A stretch of DNA of 6,912 nt from Planctomycetota bacterium (GTDB lineage: Bacteria; Planctomycetota; UBA8742; SKZP01; JAIOTL01), in NCBI GenBank assembly GCA_021106775.1, contig JAIOTL010000456.1, positions 1 through 6,912 of the forward strand, read 5' to 3'. The notes under the pieces are model-generated. The model saw nothing but the letters and a program-made list of their open reading frames with translations. It made no database searches and was not told the origin of the DNA. This document shows, piece after piece, positions 1-5,483 of this stretch; position 1 is the first letter of the stretch, and each line of letters starts with the position of its first letter. Position numbers and translations under genes: made by a program.

Positions 1-16
1 GCAACGGCATCTCATT

Positions 17-41
17 GACAGGCAAGATGCCTGTCCTACCG
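17..41 (-). repeat. Complete REP-like hairpin repeat next to the half-repeat array
   Basis: GACAGGCA (17-24) and TGCCTGTC (28-35) form a perfect 8-bp stem with a 3-base loop. The flank CTACCG (36-41) follows, so on the minus strand the element reads CGGTAG and then the hairpin. GTAG next to a short palindrome is the hallmark layout of bacterial REP sequences. The unit matches the right arm of the 6074-6148 element except for about one inserted or deleted base and one substitution in the loop. It may be one arm of a larger element that continues to the left of the window. The repeat relationship is seen directly; the REP classification is an inference. Confidence 0.75.
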
Positions 42-137
42 ATTGTATGTTGTATGCGATGCCTGTCCTACCGATTGTATGTTGTATGCGAAGCCTGTCC
101 TACCGATTGTATGTTGTATAAGATGCCTGTCCTACCG
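26..137. repeat. 32-bp tandem array of 3.5 half-REP units
   Basis: Units lie at 26-57, 58-89, 90-121 and 122-137 (partial). The first two are identical. The third has one substitution near its start (base 92) and two at its end (120-121). Each unit is a 16-base repeat half, GATGCCTGTCCTACCG, plus a 16-base linker, ATTGTATGTTGTATGC, which itself contains TTGTATG twice in tandem. Only the first unit keeps the opposite stem arm (17-24), so the others cannot form the REP hairpin. There are no unique spacers, which excludes CRISPR. The array ends 8 bp beyond the stop of the minus-strand gene at 146, so it would lie in the 3' untranslated part of that transcript. Confidence 0.9.
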
Positions 138-145
138 TCGACAAT

Positions 146-1480
146 TTATTTTGTGAGGTTGTGCTTTTTCAGGAAGTCTGCGATGATTTCCTCCATGTCG
201 GGCTTGCCCTTTTCGTCCAGGTCGTATTTCACACGTACACTCGGTTTGTTAATCTTGATGATTCGACCAAGGTCAATTGGCGTACCAATCACGACAAGTT
301 CGACATCGCTTGCGTTGATTGTGTCTTCAAGGTCTTTAATCTGCTGGTCGCCGTAACCCATCGCCGGCAGAAGCTTTCCGACATTCGGATATTTCTTAAA
401 CGTTTCCGCAAGTTTACCTTTGAGGAATGGGCGCGGGTCAACGATTTCACCTGCTCCGAAACGCTCCGCAGCAACAGTTCCTGCGCCGGTTTTCATATTT
501 CCATGCGTACAAGTTGGACCGTCTTCAACGACCAGAACACGTTTACCCCTGATAGCATCAATGTCGTCAATGATAACTTTTGAGTCTGCCTTGACGATAA
601 TTGCATCCGGGTTATATTTTTTCGCATTATCCTCAACAATCTTGACACCTTCAGGTGTTGCGCTGTCCATCTTATTAATAATGATGACATGCGCGTTTTT
701 GAAATTCACGTCTGAGGGGAAGTATGTCAGCTCGTCGCCCGGGCGCAGCGGATCCGCCACGACCATCCAGAGATCAGCAGCGAAAAACGGTGTATCATTA
801 TTTCCGCCGTCCCAAAGTACAATATCGCCTTCTTTTTCCGCTTCACGCAGGATTGCCTCATAATCGACACCTGCGAAAATCACGCCGCCTGATGCGATGT
901 GCGGCTCGTATTCTTCAATTTCCTCGATTGTGCATTTGTGCTTTTCGAGGTCAGCAAGTTCGCCGAATCTCTGTACTTTCTGTGCCGCCAAATCGCCGTA
1001 AGGCATCGGATGCCTTGCTGCCGACACTTTGTAACCCATACCCCGTAGCATTGTCGCAATTTTACGCGTCGTCTGGGATTTCCCGCTGCCAGTGCGCACC
1101 GCAGTAACCGCGATAACAGGTTTCGTTGACTTAACGAAAGTCTTAAAATGGTCAGGATACGAGAATTTCGCGCCTGCATCCTCAACAATCTTCTTGCGTT
1201 GTGGAATCCAGGTTTCATAATTGACGTCTGAATACGCAAAAATTACTTCCTCAACGTCAAACTTTTTGATGAGTTCCGCAAGTTGTTCCTCTGGATAAAT
1301 CGCGATTCCTTCGGGATAAAGCTTACCTGCAAGCTCTGCAGGATACTTCCTGTCATCAATGTCAGGAATCTGAGTCGCTGTGAAGGCAACAATCTCAAAT
1401 TCTGCATTGTCACGATAAATTGTGTTAAACACGTGGAAATCTTTGCCGGCAGCACCCATGATGAGTAGCTTCTTTGCCAT
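146..1480 (-). CDS. Cyclic 2,3-diphosphoglycerate synthetase-like P-loop NTPase (COG2403 type)
   Basis: This 444-residue cytoplasmic protein has no signal peptide or membrane segment. An N-terminal Rossmann-like nucleotide-binding segment (LLIMGAAGKDFHVFN, 5-19) precedes a central P-loop, VRTGSGKS (128-135). A Walker B-like strand, IVLWDGGNND (220-229), and an NKMD motif (269-272) resembling the G4 motif of GTPases follow. A family-typical GPTCTHGNMKTGAG stretch lies at 321-334. This order and length match the family that includes archaeal cyclic 2,3-diphosphoglycerate synthetase, which closes 2,3-diphosphoglycerate to its cyclic form using ATP. Bacterial members are usually annotated by similarity only, so substrate and reaction are uncertain here; 'predicted GTPase' is an equally fair label. 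The ATG has GAGGTG four bases upstream and a sigma70-like promoter about 95 bp upstream. It appears monocistronic and is divergent from the kinase gene. Its 3' end abuts the half-repeat array. Its base composition looks richer in G+C than the neighbouring genes. Confidence 0.88.
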   Translation of the reverse strand: MAKKLLIMGAAGKDFHVFNTIYRDNAEFEIVAFTATQIPDIDDRKYPAELAGKLYPEGIAIYPEEQLAELIKKFDVEEVIFAYSDVNYETWIPQRKKIVEDAGAKFSYPDHFKTFVKSTKPVIAVTAVRTGSGKSQTTRKIATMLRGMGYKVSAARHPMPYGDLAAQKVQRFGELADLEKHKCTIEEIEEYEPHIASGGVIFAGVDYEAILREAEKEGDIVLWDGGNNDTPFFAADLWMVVADPLRPGDELTYFPSDVNFKNAHVIIINKMDSATPEGVKIVEDNAKKYNPDAIIVKADSKVIIDDIDAIRGKRVLVVEDGPTCTHGNMKTGAGTVAAERFGAGEIVDPRPFLKGKLAETFKKYPNVGKLLPAMGYGDQQIKDLEDTINASDVELVVIGTPIDLGRIIKINKPSVRVKYDLDEKGKPDMEEIIADFLKKHNLTK

Positions 1481-1484
1481 AGTT

Positions 1485-1490
1485 CACCTC
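1485..1490 (-). promoter_or_regulatory. Shine-Dalgarno site of the COG2403-type gene
   Basis: On the minus strand GAGGTG is followed by AACT and then the ATG at 1480. This strong site with 4-base spacing supports the chosen start. Confidence 0.8.
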
Positions 1491-1572
1491 AAGATCAAGC
1501 CTCGTTATCGGGAGAAGCTTGTTTATCCCAGGGAAGAAATCCCCATTGGTTTGCAAAGAACTGTGAAACGGG

Positions 1573-1600
1573 ATTATAGTAACCGCATCCTCAAAATCAA
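1573..1600 (-). promoter_or_regulatory. Candidate sigma70-type promoter for the COG2403-type gene
   Basis: On the minus strand TTGATT (1595-1600) is followed after 16 bases by a consensus TATAAT (1573-1578). The transcript would start near 1566 and have a leader of about 85 nt before the ATG. The -10 box is perfect, while the -35 box matches only its first four bases. The assignment is by motif only. Confidence 0.55.
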
Positions 1601-1778
1601 GTATCCTTTTCGTTAACTGAGTTTATGGACAATCCGGATATTCGACTTTTTTTGTACACAAAATTCAAACATGTAAAATCTGTAAGAAATTATTGAGTTA
1701 GGTGATTAAATAATTATTGTTTTTGGATTTTTTCATTTAATTATACGATTAAAGTGATTCTCGTGAATAAGTCAGACC

Positions 1779-1782
1779 GGAG
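1779..1782 (+). promoter_or_regulatory. Shine-Dalgarno site of the kinase gene
   Basis: GGAG lies five bases before the ATG at 1788. It supports this start, which also leaves the FHA domain complete. Confidence 0.7.
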
Positions 1783-1787
1783 CTGAA

Positions 1788-3473
1788 ATGGAGATTGAGC
1801 TTTTAGTCATCGCCAGCGCGGAAATTGCTGATTTTAATCAATTCAGCTTTAAGTTCACCGGTGATGAAGGTGTTTTTCTTCTTGGTCGAGACCCTGCACA
1901 AAGTCTGAACAAAATTTCATTACATCACAAAACCGACAATATAAATCTATGGAAGCTTCCGCTTGTGAAAAGTCTCAGCAAAGAACGTAAATTCATGAGC
2001 AGAATTCATGCTGAAATTGCTGTTTTCGTCGATAAAAAGCACATAACCCATGTTAAAATTTACAATCATTCACCTAATAAAACTCGATTAAACGGCTTTT
2101 TCGTGCCTGATGAAGGTTTCTCACTTGAACACAGGGACATCATCCAGATTGGTCGCAGTCAGATTCGCGTAGAGATTCTATATGATGATCTTGCAATGCT
2201 TCAGGAATCTGAGTTAAGTGAGATAATATTGCTACCCCATAAATCAGAATCAAAAAAAACTCCGATTATTAAATTTCATCCTGATAAACCCACATGGAGA
2301 CCAAATATACCGATGCTAACCGAGGAAAACCAACTAAGTGCCACTGAAATCAAATGTATGTATTGTGGAAAAAGTGCATCTATGGAGCTGTCGCAATGCG
2401 CACACAATGAAATAACGAAAATCATACAAAAATGCAATCAAGATGAGACGAACATAGGAATAAAAACCTCTGAGGAACATTTACGGCATAGTCTGCAACT
2501 GTTTTACATACATAAAGATTGCTCAGATAAGCTTTATAACAATCCACCCAGATTCGAAGAGATATTGATAGAAAAGCCAATTGGGCAGGGTGGAATGGGT
2601 ATTGTTTACCTTGCGCACTTTAAGAAAAAACCGGAGAAGAAATTTGTGATGAAGCTTTTCCTGCCTGTTGGGAGGATTACTCCGGGTGGAAGATTCAGAC
2701 GCGAAATCAGCATAATGAAGATTTTGTCGAATTCGAAGGTTTCTGATTGCGGCGTCGAGAATATTGTGAAATTTTATACTATGGGTGAACGCGACTGGCA
2801 GATATTTTTCATCAAGGAATATATTTCGGGCGGGAATTTCGCGGAATATATTAAATCGCATAAATCAGGAGTGAATTACAAGGAAGCGGTGCAAATAATC
2901 ATCGAAGCACTGCACGGACTCTGGTACATCAACAGCAACGGGATTGTGCATCGGGATATAAAACCTGAGAATATTTTGCTTGGTGATAGGAAAAATCCCG
3001 CTAAAACCGTTAAAATTGCCGATTTTGGTATTGCCAGGGCGTTCAAATACACAGGGAATGCGCTTGCGGACAAGCTCAGTTTTCAGCTTTCGCTTAGCAC
3101 GGATATTGATTTTTATGGCACGCCCAAGACTGTTGCACCCGAACAGATAGAGGATTTTAGGAATGTTGGACCGGCAGCGGATATTTATGCGATGGCAGCA
3201 ACTTTGTACATGGCAATTACCGGTAAATCCAACATCTACGACAAAATTAATACGAAAAACTGGATGTTTATTATTGGTTCAAGTCTGCCTGAGTTTCAAC
3301 CTGTGCCAATCAACAAGAAAACCGACCAGAAAATCCCGAAAATGCTTGTGGAAGTGATTATGCGCGGTTTGATTAAAGACCCGCAAAAGCGCATACAGTC
3401 TGCCAAGGTTTTCGCACGTCAACTCGCTGAGAGTATTGAAATCGCTACTCCCAACGCATGGTATTACAAATAG
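1788..3473 (+). CDS. FHA domain / Cys-His cluster / Ser-Thr protein kinase fusion
   Basis: This 561-residue protein has three parts. An N-terminal FHA domain (about 5-132) carries LLGRD (31-35), SRIHAE (71-76) and NHSPNKTRLNG (93-103), the phosphothreonine-binding landmarks; the loop between GR and SRxH is longer than usual. A middle segment (about 188-250) has CMYC (190-193), CAH (204-206) and HKDC (242-245), which look like ligands of one zinc site. A Hanks-type kinase domain (about 257-552) follows, with glycine loop GQGGMG (266-271), ATP lysine K289, helix-C glutamate E306, HRDIKPEN (388-395), DFG (412-414), APE (450-452), D465 and R535. All catalytic residues are present, so an active kinase is expected. 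The segment before APE reads GTPKTV rather than the usual GTPxYM. No transmembrane helix is visible, so it should be cytosolic, unlike PknB-type receptors. FHA domains often bind autophosphorylated kinase or its substrates, so self-recognition is plausible. No phosphatase or substrate gene lies adjacent. The kinase and FHA assignments are firm; the zinc site is inferred. Confidence 0.93.
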   Translation: MEIELLVIASAEIADFNQFSFKFTGDEGVFLLGRDPAQSLNKISLHHKTDNINLWKLPLVKSLSKERKFMSRIHAEIAVFVDKKHITHVKIYNHSPNKTRLNGFFVPDEGFSLEHRDIIQIGRSQIRVEILYDDLAMLQESELSEIILLPHKSESKKTPIIKFHPDKPTWRPNIPMLTEENQLSATEIKCMYCGKSASMELSQCAHNEITKIIQKCNQDETNIGIKTSEEHLRHSLQLFYIHKDCSDKLYNNPPRFEEILIEKPIGQGGMGIVYLAHFKKKPEKKFVMKLFLPVGRITPGGRFRREISIMKILSNSKVSDCGVENIVKFYTMGERDWQIFFIKEYISGGNFAEYIKSHKSGVNYKEAVQIIIEALHGLWYINSNGIVHRDIKPENILLGDRKNPAKTVKIADFGIARAFKYTGNALADKLSFQLSLSTDIDFYGTPKTVAPEQIEDFRNVGPAADIYAMAATLYMAITGKSNIYDKINTKNWMFIIGSSLPEFQPVPINKKTDQKIPKMLVEVIMRGLIKDPQKRIQSAKVFARQLAESIEIATPNAWYYK

Positions 3474-3663
3474 CACTGCAATTTCCGATTAGTTACACAT
3501 ATCCTATACTTCTTTATGTTTCTGACATAACTCGAAATAAAGTTGCATTTTTTACGCAATTATCAGAGTCCTTAAGTACTGCAACGGGTACGAAAACTAA
3601 AATGTGTGCCTGCACCCTCAGCAAAACTATGAGAGTCAGTGTGTATTGCTTAGGGTACGAAAT
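3474..3663. other. Convergent intergenic gap
   Basis: This 190-bp gap lies between the converging kinase and hydrolase genes. A 10-bp direct repeat, GGGTACGAAA, occurs at 3586-3595 and 3653-3662, the second copy touching the hydrolase stop. I found no GC-rich stem followed by a T-run on either strand, so no intrinsic terminator is called. Short open frames here lack ribosome-binding sites. Confidence 0.5.
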
Positions 3664-5289
3664 TTAAAAGTCTTCTTCTTTGTATTTGTTTTCGGGTTTG
3701 GATTTCGCTTTTTTCACGGTAATTGTGAGTCTTGCGAAATAAATCATCTTCCGGTCATTGTCAGAGCAGAATTGGGTAAGCATAAATCTGATGCTTGGTC
3801 TAATTATCTCGTTCAAGTATTTCTCACCGTTGATGAAAACGGTAATCGGCTTCATTACGTCAAATTGCTTATCTGAGATAAACAATTCGAACTTTTCGAT
3901 GTTTTTCACTTTGAGATCGATTGTGTTGCCTTTTGATTCAGCTTTGATACTGCCATAAACCTTAGAACGCATTAACATTTCAACTTCCTTAGCTTCAGGG
4001 AATTTGCCGGAAAATTCAAGCTCTTCCTTGCCGCGTAGGATTTTAATCTTGATTTCATCGCCGAACTTCTTCTTCGACAGGATAATCTTCAGGTCATCGA
4101 CACCGTCAATATCATTACCGTCGATACCGATTATAATATCACCTGCTTTGAGTGTCATTTTTTCCGCAAGTGTTTTTTCCTGTACTTCCTTGATTTTAAC
4201 ACCGATGCCATAATATTCCTGCTCAATCAGCACACCAACAATGACGCGCGATGGTTTCATCTTTAAATTATAATCCTCGAATTTCGCATTGTTACCGACG
4301 TCCTTGATTTTCAGGATATTCAGCCAGTGCAAATGCCCATATTTCGATTCTGACGCTTCCCAGATGAGCTTTTTCGGATGCGGGTTTCGTGTTTTGCTCA
4401 GCATCCATTTGTAAATCAGCTCGTATTCGTTTTTATCGAGCAGATATTGCGGCGTGTGACCGTATTCATCGTAAACTTTATATTCGATTTTGGCACCAGC
4501 TTTTTTCATGAGTTCGATAATGGATTTGAGCTTTAATGCTGGATAAAGTTGGTCTTTGCCCGTATTAATCACGTACATCGGCTTATTTCCAAGGTTTGGA
4601 AGCTGAACCTGCATACCGCCAACCTGCGCAACCGCGACATGTCCGTTAAGCGGAAGGAAGCCAGCAAAAGGCGTGTTATGCGCCATTGCAATGTAATAAC
4701 TACCAGATGCACCATCACTGAAACCTGAGCAAAATACCTTGTTTTCGTTGAGATTATAATTGTATTTGACATAATCGATGATGTTGAGAACGTTGTATGC
4801 CCCAGCATCACTCCACCATTCCGCGTTTTTCTGCCCAGTCGGAATTGCCAGTATAAATTCGTACTTTTTCGCCAATCCACCCCAGAATTGATGCCTGGTT
4901 ACCAGCATTTCCTCTGTTATAACAGTGGGTCGAGAAATTCCTCCATGTAGGTCGAACATCATCATGTATTCCTTCTCAGGCGTGTAATTCTCAGGGATGT
5001 ACAGATGATATGGGCGTGTAACACCATCGATACATTTATTTTTGAGAGAAAGCCATCCGGTTTTCTCGGTCTTCTCGAATTTCCTGCTTTTTTCCAACAT
5101 GTTTGCAACGTCATCGGGTGCACGTTTAATAAGTACAATTTTATTAATCAGAGCGGTTTGTTCTTTTTTGTCAGTTGTTACCAACAGTTTCGCAACAAGG
5201 TCTTCAAATGACAGCTTTTCCTGAGCAATTACACTTGAGAATGATAATACAAGAGCGATGAGAAACGTGAGCAATAAGAGCTTTTTCAT
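3664..5289 (-). CDS. Secreted alpha/beta-hydrolase (esterase-like) with PDZ domain
   Basis: This 541-residue protein starts with a typical signal peptide: MKK, a hydrophobic core at 4-19, and VIA (20-22) before a probable cleavage site. It should act in the periplasm or outside the cell. The hydrolase domain (about 75-300) shows an oxyanion-type HGG (115-117), nucleophile elbow GFSDG with S191, D246 in NTGKDQLYP and H278 in DEYGHTP, a plausible Ser-Asp-His triad. This resembles PHB-depolymerase/LpqC and feruloyl-esterase-like proteins; the substrate is unknown. A PDZ domain follows (about 358-430), with carboxylate-loop-like YYGIGV (359-364) and LKAGDIIIGIDG (380-391). A C-terminal beta-rich segment (about 440-525) includes PITVFINGEKY (481-491), a tail seen in related multidomain esterases. 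The start was chosen because GGAGGA precedes it and the signal peptide begins there. An open frame continues upstream to 5412, but that part is a translated palindromic repeat and not protein. No lipobox cysteine is present. Confidence 0.88.
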   Translation of the reverse strand: MKKLLLLTFLIALVLSFSSVIAQEKLSFEDLVAKLLVTTDKKEQTALINKIVLIKRAPDDVANMLEKSRKFEKTEKTGWLSLKNKCIDGVTRPYHLYIPENYTPEKEYMMMFDLHGGISRPTVITEEMLVTRHQFWGGLAKKYEFILAIPTGQKNAEWWSDAGAYNVLNIIDYVKYNYNLNENKVFCSGFSDGASGSYYIAMAHNTPFAGFLPLNGHVAVAQVGGMQVQLPNLGNKPMYVINTGKDQLYPALKLKSIIELMKKAGAKIEYKVYDEYGHTPQYLLDKNEYELIYKWMLSKTRNPHPKKLIWEASESKYGHLHWLNILKIKDVGNNAKFEDYNLKMKPSRVIVGVLIEQEYYGIGVKIKEVQEKTLAEKMTLKAGDIIIGIDGNDIDGVDDLKIILSKKKFGDEIKIKILRGKEELEFSGKFPEAKEVEMLMRSKVYGSIKAESKGNTIDLKVKNIEKFELFISDKQFDVMKPITVFINGEKYLNEIIRPSIRFMLTQFCSDNDRKMIYFARLTITVKKAKSKPENKYKEEDF

Positions 5290-5293
5290 AATT

Positions 5294-5299
5294 TCCTCC
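5294..5299 (-). promoter_or_regulatory. Shine-Dalgarno site that decides the hydrolase start
   Basis: On the minus strand GGAGGA is followed by AATT and the ATG at 5289. Another in-frame ATG (5299-5301) overlaps this site and has no Shine-Dalgarno sequence of its own, so the start at 5289 is preferred. Confidence 0.8.
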
Positions 5300-5344
5300 A
5301 TTAACGTGTTTATTTTGTAGAGGTGCAATGATAATAGTATGAAT

Positions 5345-5424
5345 GTCATTCCTGCGAAAGCAGGAATCCAGAAATCCTTGATTAATTTAATTTCCGCTGG
5401 ATTCCCAATCAAGTTGGGAATGAC
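5345..5424. repeat. Paired inverted palindromic repeat with two different hairpin tips
   Basis: The left arm (5345-5371) begins GTCATTCC and ends GGAATCCAG. The right arm (5397-5424) is its reverse complement at both ends: CTGGATTCC at 5397-5405 and GGAATGAC at 5417-5424. Each arm folds by itself into an 8-bp stem. The left one is ATTCCTGC/GCAGGAAT with a GAAA loop (5348-5367). The right one is ATTCCCAA/TTGGGAAT with a 5-base loop (5401-5421). The tips differ in sequence but both keep pairing. This class of short interspersed repeat is widespread and often yields spurious peptides such as WIPAFAGMT, as it does here on the minus strand. It lies 55 bp upstream of the hydrolase start and may affect that promoter or the transcript end of the upstream gene. 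Confidence 0.88.
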
Positions 5425-5483
5425 AAAACCATTATTTTTTCACCAATATCGATTATTCATGCTTTTGAAATAGTTTAACTACC

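Larger units (their letters stand above)
1481..1787. other. Divergent intergenic region
   Basis: These 307 bp separate two divergent genes. The left half holds the minus-strand promoter and leader. The right half, about 1630-1760, is strongly AT-rich and should carry the kinase promoter. A weak candidate is TTGTAC (1652-1657), 16 bases, TAAAAT (1674-1679), but it is not convincing. I see no tRNA, riboswitch-like fold or small gene with a credible ribosome-binding site. Confidence 0.6.

Noticed and set aside
26..137. Possible CRISPR array
   Set aside because: The 32-bp units are contiguous and nearly identical throughout, with no variable spacers. The conserved part matches a dispersed hairpin repeat found at 6074-6148.
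15..356. Open frame over the left repeat array
   Set aside because: Its N-terminal part is translated repeat (MPVLP, ACPT motifs), and the rest is antisense to the 3' end of the COG2403-type gene. No ribosome-binding site is present.
724..1107. Plus-strand open frame inside the COG2403-type gene
   Set aside because: It is antisense to a gene with clear P-loop and family motifs and shows no domain of its own.
3474..3663. Bidirectional terminator between converging genes
   Set aside because: Only weak stems such as GTTGCA/TGCAAC were found, with no adjacent T-run, so it cannot be supported.
3458..3876. Short plus-strand open frames in the convergent gap
   Set aside because: They overlap the ends of well-supported genes, lack Shine-Dalgarno sites and have low-complexity sequences.
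5425..5483. Terminator after the acidic-protein gene
   Set aside because: The small palindromes here (ATCGAT; TAGTT/AACTA) have stems too short for an intrinsic terminator.
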